Source: Cloacibacillus evryensis DSM 19522 (lineage in GTDB: Bacteria > Synergistota > Synergistia > Synergistales > Synergistaceae). From it: a DNA stretch of 64,000 bases. Shown here piece by piece: positions 18,909-28,093 of the stretch. Below the pieces are notes generated by a model. The model saw nothing but the letters and a program-made list of their open reading frames with translations, searched no databases and had not been told where the DNA came from. The position numbers and the translations under genes are program-made. The first letter of the stretch is position 1. Each line of letters opens with the position of its first letter. Where the stretch lies: positions 909,317 to 973,316 of the forward strand of contig NZ_KK073872.1 in assembly GCF_000585335.1 (NCBI RefSeq). Reading direction: 5' to 3'.

Positions 18909-20591
18909 TTAGCGCACCATTTCGGCGTCCCAGAATTTATATTCTCCGACTTTGTTCATCCATACGTCGCGTACCTTGTCCTGATTGACCAGGTAACAAA
19001 AGTTGCCATAGTAGAGCGGGGATACAGGGGCAGCGTCCATGAGTATTTTTTCCGCGTTCTTTAGGTGTTCGTCCCGCGTTTTGCCTGATGTTTTCTGTGC
19101 CATCAAGATTTCCTGTTCAAACGCCTTATGTTCGGGGTTGAGGACGGTGTCGTTGGGCGCCACCTTTGACCTCTTCCACCTCCACTGGCATTCGTTCCAG
19201 CTGCTGTCGACTGCATATGCGTCAAAGAAGGTCATCGGGTCGGCATAATCTCCGGTCCAGTTGCCGCCGCTGATTATAAAATCTCCTCTTTTTCTCTTGT
19301 CCACGAGTACCTGCCATTCCATATTGTCAAGCTCAACTTTAATATTAAGATTGTTTTTCAGCATTTCCTGGATGGCTTCGGACATCTTTTTGAGGGATTC
19401 TCTTGTTACATAGGTGTAGGTTACCTTTGGGAACCCTTTCCCATTGGGGTATCCGGCCTCGGCAAGTAATTTCTGTGCCTCTTTCACGCGCGCCGCATTT
19501 GGATCGATACCGTATTCCGCCGCGGGTTTGCCATTTTTGCCGAGCGTCCTGAAGCTTTCTCCGGTCGAGAGCGAAAGCACGGGAGGAACTACTCCCGTCG
19601 CGGGAGTCTCGCCGCCCTTAAGGGCAGACTCGCAGATCGCCTTCCTGTTCAGCGCGAGAGCGAAGGCTTTCCTGACGCGCACGTCATTGAAGGGAGGTTT
19701 ATCTACGTTGAAAATGATATACGCGGTCTGCATTCTCGGAGTGAATACGAGGTTTGGTTCTTCGGCGATGAGCCTTGGGATCTCTGCCGGCGGTATCTCC
19801 GGGTTCACGTGGATATCTCCTGCGTTAAAGGCGTTGAGCGCGGTGGTCTGATCGGATACGAATACCATTTTTACCTTGTCTATCTTTACATTCTTACTGC
19901 CATAATATTTCGGGTTTTTGGCAATGGTGAGGTTGTCTCCTATTTTATAGGATTCCAGTACGAACGGTCCGTTAGAGATACAGGTCTTTGGGTTCTTTTC
20001 CCATCCGTCGCCGTGTTTTTCCACTATATCTTTCCTTACCGGCATGAAGGAGAAGAACGTCGTAAGGTTGAGGAAGTATGGTACCTTTGATTCCAGGATG
20101 ACCTGAAACGTCTTTTCATCCAAGGCCTTTACGCCGACTTTGTCTGCCGTTGCCTTTCCGTCAAAGAATGCTTTCGCATTTTTTATATATGAAGTTCCCA
20201 TATATGAATACTCTGAACCGGCTTTGGGGTCAAGCAGTCTCAGCCAGGCATATTCAAAGTCTTTAGCTGTGACGGGTTTTCCGTCAGACCAGGTGATATT
20301 CGGCTTCAGATAGAAGGTATAGGTAAGCCCGTCCGGGGAAATGGTATACTTCTCAGCCTGTCCGGGGACCAGCTTGCCGTCTTTTGTGTCCTTCATCAGG
20401 CCCTCAAATATATTTCCTATCACAAAGCTTCCGCCGGAATCGTCTATCGAGGGATCCCAGGCCTTGATTTCCTTGCCGTGGTTGAAGACGAGCACTTTGG
20501 GCGCCGCGTATGACCCGGCCGCCTGTGAGAATAACGCTGCGATTGCAAGTACGATAACTACTATTGACCTGACGCTTTTTTTGATTGACAT
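18909..20591 (-). CDS. Peptide ABC transporter substrate-binding protein (family 5, OppA/DppA-like)
   Basis: The product has 560 residues from the ATG at 20591, seven bases after AAAGGAG. An ATG further upstream lacks a site. Residues 1-30 are a signal peptide ending near AAGSYAAPK, with no lipobox Cys. The mature part shows the family-5 pattern: KVLVFNHGKEIKAWDPS at the start, GLTYTFYLKPNITWSDGKPVTAKDFEYAW, and FNVDKPPFNDVRVRKAFALALNR. These proteins bind di- or oligopeptides in the periplasm. It is downstream of and co-oriented with the permease and ATPase genes (130-base gap). Confidence 0.9.
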   Translation of the reverse strand: MSIKKSVRSIVVIVLAIAALFSQAAGSYAAPKVLVFNHGKEIKAWDPSIDDSGGSFVIGNIFEGLMKDTKDGKLVPGQAEKYTISPDGLTYTFYLKPNITWSDGKPVTAKDFEYAWLRLLDPKAGSEYSYMGTSYIKNAKAFFDGKATADKVGVKALDEKTFQVILESKVPYFLNLTTFFSFMPVRKDIVEKHGDGWEKNPKTCISNGPFVLESYKIGDNLTIAKNPKYYGSKNVKIDKVKMVFVSDQTTALNAFNAGDIHVNPEIPPAEIPRLIAEEPNLVFTPRMQTAYIIFNVDKPPFNDVRVRKAFALALNRKAICESALKGGETPATGVVPPVLSLSTGESFRTLGKNGKPAAEYGIDPNAARVKEAQKLLAEAGYPNGKGFPKVTYTYVTRESLKKMSEAIQEMLKNNLNIKVELDNMEWQVLVDKRKRGDFIISGGNWTGDYADPMTFFDAYAVDSSWNECQWRWKRSKVAPNDTVLNPEHKAFEQEILMAQKTSGKTRDEHLKNAEKILMDAAPVSPLYYGNFCYLVNQDKVRDVWMNKVGEYKFWDAEMVR

Positions 20592-20721
20592 GATGATGCT
20601 CCTTTCGACTAACTCCGGTAATGCCGGTTCCATGCATTATAGGGACAACTGTTTTCCGCCTGTGTCTCAGAGTTATTTTGTGTCGTCGTTTGCACGGCAT
20701 TTCTCCTCTCTGTTTACGCCG

Positions 20722-21690
20722 TTAAAAGAGGTGGCAGGCTACGTAATGTTCCGAGCCTAAATTTTTAAATTCAGGAGCCGCTTCCGAGCAAATCTTTTTG
20801 GCATAGCGGCAGCGTGTGCGGAATCTGCATCCTGACGGCGGGTTGAGCGGACTTGGCACGTCTCCCTCAAGGATGATATTATTTTTCTCCGCCCTCGGGT
20901 TGGGTATCGGAATCGACGAGAGCAGCGCTATCGTGTACGGATGCTGCGGATTATTGTATAGTTCGTCCGCGGTAGTTACCTCCATAAGGCCTCCAAGGTA
21001 CATAACGCCGACACGATTTGAGATATGCCGGACCATGGAGAGGTCGTGTGCGATAAAAAGATAGGTGAGGCCGATCTCCTGCTGCAGGTCTTCCAGCATG
21101 TTTACTATCTGCGCCTGCACCGAGACATCAAGCGCCGATATCGGCTCGTCGCATATTATGAATTCAGGCATGACAGAGAGCGCTCTGGCGATTCCTATCC
21201 GCTGCCTCTGCCCGCCGGAAAATTCATGAGGATATCTGTTCGCGTGGTTCTTGCGCAGGCCGACCCTTTTTAGCAGCTCAAAGATTCGTTCCTGGCGTTC
21301 TTTGCCCGAGGCGATCCTGTGGATGTCAAGCGGTTCGCCGATGATGTCGGCAACGGTCATCCGGGGATCGAGTGAGGCGTAAGGGTCTTGAAAGATCATC
21401 TGTATCTTCTTACGGTAAGGCATGAAGGATCTGGCGGGGAGTTTTGCGACGTCGATGCCGTCGTAATATATCTCGCCGGCAGTCGGTTCGTATAGGCGCA
21501 TGACAGTCCGGCCGACGGTCGTCTTTCCGCATCCGGATTCACCGACAAGCCCAAGCGTCTCTCCCTTTCTGATATAAAAGCTGACGTTGTCAACGGCTTT
21601 TATCTCTTGTATTTTTTTTGAGATCAATCCTTCATCTTTATAGAAGTATTTTCTAAGGTTTCTGACGTCAAGAAGAATATTATCGTTCAA
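20722..21690 (-). CDS. Peptide ABC transporter ATP-binding protein (OppF/DppF-like)
   Basis: This 322-residue ATPase has Walker [13 protein letters not shown], signature [14 protein letters not shown], and Walker [13 protein letters not shown]. Its C-terminal oligopeptide/dipeptide extension carries the Cys cluster [14 protein letters not shown] typical of OppD/F proteins, probably an iron-sulfur site. It overlaps the OppD-like gene by 11 bases, so the two are translationally coupled and form the heterodimeric motor. Confidence 0.93.
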   Translation of the reverse strand: MNDNILLDVRNLRKYFYKDEGLISKKIQEIKAVDNVSFYIRKGETLGLVGESGCGKTTVGRTVMRLYEPTAGEIYYDGIDVAKLPARSFMPYRKKIQMIFQDPYASLDPRMTVADIIGEPLDIHRIASGKERQERIFELLKRVGLRKNHANRYPHEFSGGQRQRIGIARALSVMPEFIICDEPISALDVSVQAQIVNMLEDLQQEIGLTYLFIAHDLSMVRHISNRVGVMYLGGLMEVTTADELYNNPQHPYTIALLSSIPIPNPRAEKNNIILEGDVPSPLNPPSGCRFRTRCRYAKKICSEAAPEFKNLGSEHYVACHLF

Positions 21691-22717
21691 TAGAGCTGAT
21701 GCCTCCCTTCATCGCATCGTAGCGGCCGCAGCGCGGCGCATGTTCGTCAAGCAGCCAGCAGGCGGCCTTATGTCCCTCTCCGACCTGGTAGTACCCGGGA
21801 CAGTGTCTCGTACATATATTCATCGTGAAGCTGCATCTGGGCGAGAATGGACAGCCTTGCGGCGGATTTAGGAGATCAGGAGGCGTTCCCGGTATCGGAA
21901 TGAGCCTATGACGCGCACCTGTGGCCACATTGGGTATCGATCTCAGCAATCCCATCGTATACGGATGCGCGGGATTGAAGAAGACATCGTCGGTTTTCCC
22001 CTCCTCCATAACCAATCCGGCGTACATGACGTCTATTCGGGAACAGATGTCCGCCACTACGCCCAGATCGTGCGTAATCAGGATCGTAGAGGTCCCTGTG
22101 CTTTGTCCAAGTTCTTTTATGAGCCGGATGATCTGCGCCTGTATCGTTACGTCAAGCGCCGTCGTCGGCTCGTCGGCGATAAGAAGCTCCGGACGGCAGG
22201 AAAGCGCCATCGCTATCATCGCGCGCTGCCTCATTCCGCCTGAAAACTCATGAGGGTAACAGGCGGCGCGCCTCTTGGCATCGGGAATGCCGACTGTCTC
22301 CAGCATTTCGATAGCTTTTACCGCGGCCTCCTTTTTTGTGAGGCGCTGGTGCTGCAACAGTGCTTCCTCGATCTGAAAACCGACCCGCAGCACAGGGTTA
22401 AGGGAGGTCATGGGGTCTTGAAAGATCATGGCGATGTTGTTCCCGCGTATTTTTGTCATTTCGTGCTCCGCTTTTTTCAGAAGGTCTTCACCTTTGAAGA
22501 GGATCTCTCCTTTCACGACCCGTCCCGGGTGCAGCAGAAGACGCATTACGGAAAGAGACGTGACGCTTTTCCCGCTTCCAGACTCCCCGACAATGCCGAG
22601 AGTTTCCCCGCTGCCTATGCGGAGGTCGATGCCACGTATTGCCTTTACCTCGCCGAGGTGTGTGAAGAAAGAGGTATGCAGATCCCGTATTTCAAGTACG
22701 CTTTTATTCTCAGCCAT
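21680..22717 (-). CDS. Peptide ABC transporter ATP-binding protein (OppD/DppD-like)
   Basis: This 345-residue ATPase has Walker [12 protein letters not shown], signature [14 protein letters not shown] and Walker [13 protein letters not shown]. The C-terminal extension has [20 protein letters not shown], the OppD-type Cys cluster. It is the partner of the OppF-like protein. It starts eight bases after the OppC-like permease gene. Confidence 0.93.
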   Translation of the reverse strand: MAENKSVLEIRDLHTSFFTHLGEVKAIRGIDLRIGSGETLGIVGESGSGKSVTSLSVMRLLLHPGRVVKGEILFKGEDLLKKAEHEMTKIRGNNIAMIFQDPMTSLNPVLRVGFQIEEALLQHQRLTKKEAAVKAIEMLETVGIPDAKRRAACYPHEFSGGMRQRAMIAMALSCRPELLIADEPTTALDVTIQAQIIRLIKELGQSTGTSTILITHDLGVVADICSRIDVMYAGLVMEEGKTDDVFFNPAHPYTMGLLRSIPNVATGARHRLIPIPGTPPDLLNPPQGCPFSPRCSFTMNICTRHCPGYYQVGEGHKAACWLLDEHAPRCGRYDAMKGGISSIER

Positions 22718-22725
22718 GATCCAAC

Positions 22726-24009
22726 CTACTTTCTCAACTTGGGGTCAAGCGCATCTCTCATTCCGTCGCCAAGCAGATTGAATGTGAGTATCGTAAGAGA
22801 GATAGCGGCCGCGGGGAAGAGCAGTTGCTGCGGATAGGTATATAATCCCTCAAGGGCGTCGTTGCAAAGCGTCCCCCATGAGGCTACGGGGGCGGAGACG
22901 CCGAGCCCTACGAAGCTCAAAAAAGCTTCGGTAAAAATCGCGTTGGGAATCATCATTGTGATGGTGACCATGATCGGTCCCATTATATTTGGCAGTAGGT
23001 GGCGTAAAAGTATATACCCGGTCGGCGCGCCCAATGATTTGGCGGCGAGGACGAACTCCTGTTTTTTCAGAGAAAGCACTTCTCCGCGTACCAGCCTTGC
23101 CATGCTCACCCAATAGGTAAGCCCGATCGTCAAAATTATCGTGAAAAGGCCGCCGCTGTCGAAGAGAACGCGAAGCAGGATCACATAAAGCAGCGTCGGG
23201 ATAGTATTTATTATATCGACGACTCTCATCATCGCATCATCCACCCTTCCTCCGCAATAGCCGGAGACGCCTCCAAACAACACCCCGATCACGAAACACA
23301 CGAGAGCCGTTGCAAACCCGACGGCGAGCGATATGCGCGCGCCGTATACAATCCTGATAAAGATGTCTCTGCCGAGCGCGTCGTTGCCAAAGATATGACT
23401 CTTATTCCATACCCGAAGCGAGGGCTCCACCTCTTTACCGTCTACGGTGACAATGTATCTCTTCATATTTTCAAAAGCGCGCTCTTCTGAGGGCAGATCG
23501 ACGTCATCACCGCGTTCGGCGGATCTCCTCAACGAATAGAGTTTTTTCTTGGCGGCAAAATATTGGCTGTAATCCACCTTTATATCCTTGCCGTCAAGTA
23601 CGAAGCTTTTCTGACGCGCCATTAGATCGTCGCCGGTGTTTTCCGCCATTTTCCCAAGAGTGCCGTTACGTGACACCTGAAGGACGTTGTAATCGTTAGT
23701 GACATAAAAAGATACGCCTGTGCCAGGTATCTCGTATAGTTCAAGCCGGCAGGGAACGTTGGAGTATTCCAGATTCTGGTCTGAATAGGTATATTTCCAA
23801 AAATATGGAAGGAATATCGCCGTGATAGTCAGAAGCACAATAAAGACGAGAGAGAACATCGCCGTCTTATTTTCCCGGAATCGCCTCCAGACGTCCTGAT
23901 AGAAGGTGAGGCTTTTGCGCTTGATATCCTCGGATTTTGTAAAATCATGTTCCGTTTCTTTCCATAGATCGATGTCATTGAGATCCAGTCTTTCTTCTAT
24001 ATTTGCCAT
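22726..24009 (-). CDS. Peptide ABC transporter permease (OppC/DppC-like) with enlarged periplasmic loop
   Basis: The product has about 427 residues from the ATG at 24009 (a GTG immediately precedes it). The N-terminal OppC domain with TM1 is at about residues 50-72. The transport core carries the EAA-type loop EFVLAAKSLGAPTGYILLRHLLPN. Between TM1 and TM2 is an insertion of about 130 residues (roughly 75-205), longer than in E. coli OppC. It is predicted periplasmic and could contact the binding protein. The gene is 11 bases from the OppB-like permease. Confidence 0.9.
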   Translation of the reverse strand: MANIEERLDLNDIDLWKETEHDFTKSEDIKRKSLTFYQDVWRRFRENKTAMFSLVFIVLLTITAIFLPYFWKYTYSDQNLEYSNVPCRLELYEIPGTGVSFYVTNDYNVLQVSRNGTLGKMAENTGDDLMARQKSFVLDGKDIKVDYSQYFAAKKKLYSLRRSAERGDDVDLPSEERAFENMKRYIVTVDGKEVEPSLRVWNKSHIFGNDALGRDIFIRIVYGARISLAVGFATALVCFVIGVLFGGVSGYCGGRVDDAMMRVVDIINTIPTLLYVILLRVLFDSGGLFTIILTIGLTYWVSMARLVRGEVLSLKKQEFVLAAKSLGAPTGYILLRHLLPNIMGPIMVTITMMIPNAIFTEAFLSFVGLGVSAPVASWGTLCNDALEGLYTYPQQLLFPAAAISLTILTFNLLGDGMRDALDPKLRK

Positions 24010-24023
24010 CACGTTTCCCCCTC

Positions 24024-24941
24024 TTAGTCAAATTTGATCCTGGGGTCAATAAGGACATAAAGGATATCGACCAAAAGGACCATCAGAACAAGGAGTACGC
24101 CATAAAATACTGTGACCCCAAGTATCAGGGAATAATCGCGGTTAAGGATGCTTGTCGTGAAAAGACAACCTATGCCCGGTATGCCGAAAACCTTTTCGAC
24201 GACGAATGATCCGGTGACGATGCTTGCCACACAGGGGCCCATATAAGTGGCTACGGGGATCAGCGCGTTGCGCAGCGCATGGCGCGTCATAACGACAAAA
24301 CTGGTGAGCCCCTTGGCTTTGGCGGTACGAATGTAATCCTGCTGGAGCACTTCGAGCATCGACGTACGTGTGAGGCGGGTTATAAATGCGATGGAGAAAG
24401 CTCCTATCGCAAAGGCCGGGCCGATGTAGTCTTTGAAGTTCTCCGCTCCGTAGGACGGCACGAGCCCCAGCTTTTTATTGAAGACATAAAGATATAGTGT
24501 CGCAACGACAAAACTCGGTATCGTAGTCCCGAGTGTCGCCAGCAGCATCGACACCCTGTCCGACATTCTGTTATGCCTCAGTGCCGCGTAGACGCCGAAA
24601 AATATGCCGAAGGCAAGGATAAAAGCGACGGCAAGCAGGCCGATCTTTGCCGAGTATGGGAAACCGCTCTCAATAATGGCGCGTGTAGTTACGCCTCTTT
24701 TATGATAGGAGACGCCGAAATCTCCTTTGACGAAATTTAACAGGTAAGTGAGGTACTGGACTCCCAATGGTTTGTCAAGTCCGTATTTTGCTTCAAGCGC
24801 AGCCCGCGTCTCATCCGGCAGTCCCCGCGCGCTTGTAAAAGGGCTTCCAGGCAGATTATGCATTATCAAAAACGTAATGGTAATAACGAACCAAATGGTA
24901 ATAACCGCGGATATAATGCGCCTTAGAGTATATTTCAGCAT
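24024..24941 (-). CDS. Peptide ABC transporter permease (OppB/DppB-like)
   Basis: This 305-residue permease has six helices. The N-terminal OppB signature (LKYTLRRIISAVITIWFVITITFLI in part, then HNLPGSPF) and the cytoplasmic coupling loop QQDYIRTAKAKGLTSFVVMTRHALRN are visible. It is the first gene of the five-gene importer unit (B, C, D, F, binding protein) and lies downstream of a promoter with a FadR-type operator. Confidence 0.93.
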   Translation of the reverse strand: MLKYTLRRIISAVITIWFVITITFLIMHNLPGSPFTSARGLPDETRAALEAKYGLDKPLGVQYLTYLLNFVKGDFGVSYHKRGVTTRAIIESGFPYSAKIGLLAVAFILAFGIFFGVYAALRHNRMSDRVSMLLATLGTTIPSFVVATLYLYVFNKKLGLVPSYGAENFKDYIGPAFAIGAFSIAFITRLTRTSMLEVLQQDYIRTAKAKGLTSFVVMTRHALRNALIPVATYMGPCVASIVTGSFVVEKVFGIPGIGCLFTTSILNRDYSLILGVTVFYGVLLVLMVLLVDILYVLIDPRIKFD

Positions 24942-25093
24942 CTCTGCACATCCTTTGTATTAAGAGTATCTATGTGTTCTCTTATAAGGAGGCCATTCCA
25001 TTTCGTATGGAAAAACCCTCTCTTTGCGCCGTGCTTTAGATACCTCCCATCTCCGTTTACAGAGCCTGCATGGGATCATAGGAATACGTTAAA

Positions 25094-25178
25094 TACGCTG
25101 TATACATTAAAATCTGGTAATACCACTGGTCCTTTTACGAGCTGCGATAAATATATCATGTATAAATATCCACGTCAA
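25094..25178 (-). promoter_or_regulatory. Promoter and FadR-type operator of the peptide ABC operon
   Basis: On the minus strand, TTGACG (25173-25178) and TATATT (25150-25155) are spaced by 17 bases. Next come the perfect palindrome TGGTA-T-TACCA (25115-25125) and GTATACAGCGTA (25094-25105). Boxes, spacing and order duplicate those at 18561-18651. Confidence 0.82.
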
Positions 25179-25396
25179 GTAAATTAAAGTTAAGGAAATG
25201 CTTAGATTTATTTATAAAAAAGGAAAATTATGAATCTGCCGCAAGAAACAGATCAACCGTGCAGAAGCTCTGTGTGATCTTCTTTTAAATATAGTTCGGA
25301 CCGTTTTGAGATAGTTTTACAGCAGGAGCGGCATGGCCCGTGAACGGATCATGCCGCTTATGTAAGCTTTTCGGGGCTTGAGGTTACTGCCGCATT
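25179..25396. other. Intergenic region with terminator-like hairpin
   Basis: AGCGGCATG pairs with CATGCCGCT (25328-25359) just after the end of the minus-strand regulator gene. T-runs are absent. The rest is AT-rich with no gene. Confidence 0.5.
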
Positions 25397-26167
25397 TTAA
25401 TTATTCATCTTCCAGTACGGGGACGGTATGTCGGTGATCAATTCGGGGTGCGTTCTGCGCATGACTTCCGCGGTTTCGAGCAGGTGAGTCTTCAGCGTTT
25501 CGCCGGCCTCCTCGGGATTTTTTTCTTCGATGGCCCGGATAATTGCCGCATGCCGTGATTTAATGAGTTCGATCCATCCCTTTTCCATCAGCATGTCGGG
25601 GTGGACGAGGATGTTGTTGCGTTCGACAAGGCTGTTGATGCTCTCATTCAACCTTGAAAGTATCGGGTTGTGCGCAGATTCCGTCACGAGATGGTGCAGG
25701 AGCGCCTCCCATTTCCCATTCTGGGCCTGCTCTTCCGGCGTTACATAGGGGCAGGCGATAAAGCTTTCATAACATTCGCGGAGCTTTCTGATGTCGTTAT
25801 CCGTCCGGCGCATCGCGGCGATCTTTGCCGCCGGCACCTCGATAATGAGGCGTACCTCTAATTGGTATGACACGAAATCCGCCGGGAGCATCTGCAGGCT
25901 TTTCAGGGAGTCGTGCATCCCAAAGCTGTCAAGGCTTTTTATAAAGGTGCCCTGGCGTTCGCGCACCTCGAGAGATCCCTCGGCCACCATCGATATTACC
26001 GCCTCACGCAGGACGTTTCTGCTGACGTCGAGCATCTGCGCCAACTCCCGTTCGGAAGGGAGCTTGTCTCCCTCGTTGAAGGGGCCGGACGACACCAGCT
26101 CTCTGAGTTTATCCTGGACTATTTTTTTCTTGCTCTCCTTTTTTTCAAAAGGTATGCCGATTTTCAT
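25397..26167 (-). CDS. GntR-family transcriptional regulator, FadR subfamily (FCD domain)
   Basis: The product has 256 residues. The winged helix-turn-helix at about residues 15-80 contains EGDKLPSERELAQMLDVSRNVLREAVISM and VRERQGTFIKS, the canonical GntR DNA-binding pattern. The remainder is an all-helical FCD ligand domain with spaced His residues (LLHHLVTESAHNP, SRHAAIIRAI) that bind a metal and a carboxylate effector. FadR-subfamily proteins recognise TGGT-N3-ACCA palindromes. Three perfect sites of that type lie at neighbouring promoters (18587, 25115, 27285). I infer that this protein controls them, repressing until a carboxylate or amino acid ligand binds. Confidence 0.9.
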   Translation of the reverse strand: MKIGIPFEKKESKKKIVQDKLRELVSSGPFNEGDKLPSERELAQMLDVSRNVLREAVISMVAEGSLEVRERQGTFIKSLDSFGMHDSLKSLQMLPADFVSYQLEVRLIIEVPAAKIAAMRRTDNDIRKLRECYESFIACPYVTPEEQAQNGKWEALLHHLVTESAHNPILSRLNESINSLVERNNILVHPDMLMEKGWIELIKSRHAAIIRAIEEKNPEEAGETLKTHLLETAEVMRRTHPELITDIPSPYWKMNN

Positions 26168-26313
26168 GAGGGTTCCTCCAGCGCGAAAAATTTTTATTTA
26201 CCCTTCTGAGCGTTAATGTGGTAAAGGTCTCCATAGGCAACAGCACTAGGTAGTATAATACCAACTATAGACCAGAGGCAATACCAGGAATTTTACCTAA
26301 CGGGAGAAACTTG

Positions 26314-27174
26314 ATGAACTCACGAAACAGAGGTTTGATGAATATACACATCGCGGTATTGTTGTTCGGCCTTACCGCTCTTTTTGGCAGGTATGTTAGT
26401 TTGCCGGCTCCATATATCGTACTGGGACGTGTTTTTTTCGCCTCATTGTCTATGGGGATCTATTTTTTGATAAAGGGGCATAATATCTGCCTGTCCAAAA
26501 AGGCTGATTATATCGTCATTTGCTCGATCGGAGCTCTGCTGGCGTTTCACTGGACGGCCTTTTATACTTCCGTGCAGGTCTCTACGGTGGCGATCGCGCT
26601 GATTACCTTTTCCGCCTATCCGATCTTCGTAACTTTTTTTGAGCCGCTGATGTTTCGCGAAAGGCTGAAAAAAGCCGACGCGTTTTTTGCCCTCATTATG
26701 TTTATGGGCGTGCTTATTATAGTGCCCGAACTTAACATTGAAAATAATTTGACCGTCGGGTTGTTGTGGGGACTGGCGGGCAGCGTCAGCTTTGCCGTGA
26801 TGTCGCTGCTGAACCGCAAGTTTGCCTCCAGTTACGACGGCAGCGTGATCGCCTTTTACGAGCAGGGCGTCGCGGCGCTGGTGCTGATGCCGATGATCTT
26901 CTTTCACCGCCCTGCCGTTGACGCGCGGGACTGGGGGCTTCTCATCCTCTTGGGCGTTGTCTTTACCGGAGTCGCCCATTCTCTGTTCATCGGGGGGATG
27001 AAGCATATACGCGCGCAGACAGCCGGAGTGATCGCGAGCCTTGAGACGGTCTACGGCATACTCTCGGCCGCGCTGGTCCTTGGAGAGGTCCCGTCTGCCC
27101 GCGAACTTGCCGGCGGCGCGCTCATTCTCGGCATGGCGGTATGTTCTACCCTTAAATCGTCAAAAGAGGGATAA
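26314..27174 (+). CDS. EamA/DMT-family transporter
   Basis: This roughly 286-residue protein has ten hydrophobic segments in two EamA repeats (about residues 6-138 and 148-280). The second half contains GVAHSLFIGGMKHIRAQTAGVIASLETVYGIL, which is typical of drug/metabolite exporters. The ATG at 26314 is seven bases after GGAG. Members export amino acids and metabolites. It lies between the FadR-type regulator (divergent) and the glycyl-radical operon. Its upstream region has only partial matches to the TGGTA-N-TACCA operator. Confidence 0.87.
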   Translation: MNSRNRGLMNIHIAVLLFGLTALFGRYVSLPAPYIVLGRVFFASLSMGIYFLIKGHNICLSKKADYIVICSIGALLAFHWTAFYTSVQVSTVAIALITFSAYPIFVTFFEPLMFRERLKKADAFFALIMFMGVLIIVPELNIENNLTVGLLWGLAGSVSFAVMSLLNRKFASSYDGSVIAFYEQGVAALVLMPMIFFHRPAVDARDWGLLILLGVVFTGVAHSLFIGGMKHIRAQTAGVIASLETVYGILSAALVLGEVPSARELAGGALILGMAVCSTLKSSKEG

Positions 27175-27228
27175 GGACGGCGGCGGCGCGCGCCCTGCGC
27201 AGAAGATAATTTCATATATTTCCGCTTC

Positions 27229-27295
27229 TTGACAATACCTTTGATTGCCTTATAATTTTTATTATAAAATACTGGTTGGTCCTCTGGTATTACCA
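27229..27295 (+). promoter_or_regulatory. Promoter and FadR-type operator of the glycyl-radical operon
   Basis: TTGACA (27229-27234) and TATAAT (27252-27257) are both perfect consensus with a 17-base spacer. The perfect palindrome TGGTA-T-TACCA (27285-27295) lies 27 bases after the -10 box and 17 bases before the ATG. A protein bound there would block elongation or initiation. Confidence 0.88.
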
Positions 27296-27312
27296 AAAAA
27301 TTGGGTGATCAT

Positions 27313-28074
27313 ATGGCGGTCAAGGGGAGAATCTTCAATATAGCGCATTACGCGGTGCATGACGGTCCGGGGATACGGACGACGGTATTCCTCAAAGGTT
27401 GTCCGGCGCGCTGTCTGTGGTGCTGCAGCCCTCAGTCGCAGAGTTTTGAGATAGAGCGCTCTGCCGGCGGAGAAAAGATATTCGGCCGCGACGTTACAGC
27501 CGCGGAGCTTTTTGCGGAGGTACGGCGCGACGCGCCGTTCTGGCGGCGCTCAGGCGGCGGCGTCACGCTCTCTGGCGGCGAGGTGATGGCCCAGCCTGAT
27601 TTTGCCGTGGAGTTCCTCGACATTTGCCGCGCCCATAATGTTCACACGGCGATCGAAAGCTGCCTCTTAGCCTCTTATGATGCGGCGATGCGTATTGCGG
27701 AGAGGACTGACTTCATACAGTTCGACCTCAAGGCTATGGATACTAAACTGCATAAGCGGCTGACCTCGCGGGGAAATGAGGATATTCTCGAAAACGCCAT
27801 GGCCGTCCTGCGCGGCGGCATACCGGTGCTGGTCAGGTTCCCGCTCGTCCCGGGGCTGAATGACGCGGAGGAAAATATCCGAGCCATGGGGTCTTTTCTT
27901 GAAAGTGGTAGAGAGGGCGTCTCCCTTGAGGTATTGAGGTATCACAGAATGGGCGTCGGCCTCTACGAGGAACTGGGCCGAAGTTATCCGCTGGAGGATG
28001 TCGATCCGCCAACAGACGAAGAATACGCGAGGGTCAAAGAAATTTTAAACAATTATAGGATCAGAGTTTTATAA
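27313..28074 (+). CDS. Glycyl-radical enzyme activase (radical SAM), short form
   Basis: This 253-residue radical SAM protein begins at the ATG at 27313. The SAM cluster motif is CPARCLWC (CxxxCxxC) preceded by HDGPGIRTTVFLKG, the signature of PflA-type activases. Unlike the second activase of this operon it lacks the ferredoxin-like insert with two extra 4Fe-4S clusters. It would abstract hydrogen from the Gly of a glycyl-radical enzyme, presumably the adjacent one 19 bases downstream. Confidence 0.9.
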   Translation: MAVKGRIFNIAHYAVHDGPGIRTTVFLKGCPARCLWCCSPQSQSFEIERSAGGEKIFGRDVTAAELFAEVRRDAPFWRRSGGGVTLSGGEVMAQPDFAVEFLDICRAHNVHTAIESCLLASYDAAMRIAERTDFIQFDLKAMDTKLHKRLTSRGNEDILENAMAVLRGGIPVLVRFPLVPGLNDAEENIRAMGSFLESGREGVSLEVLRYHRMGVGLYEELGRSYPLEDVDPPTDEEYARVKEILNNYRIRVL

Positions 28075-28093
28075 AAACGGAGGATGGATCACG

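Noticed and set aside
20592-20721. CCGGTAATGCCGG before the substrate-binding protein gene as a fourth operator
   Set aside because: It matches only 8 of 11 positions and no matching promoter boxes lie at the right distance.
26240-26300. FadR-type operator upstream of the EamA gene
   Set aside because: Half-sites such as TTGGTATTATACTACC are present but none forms the full TGGTA-N-TACCA palindrome. Not counted as a site.
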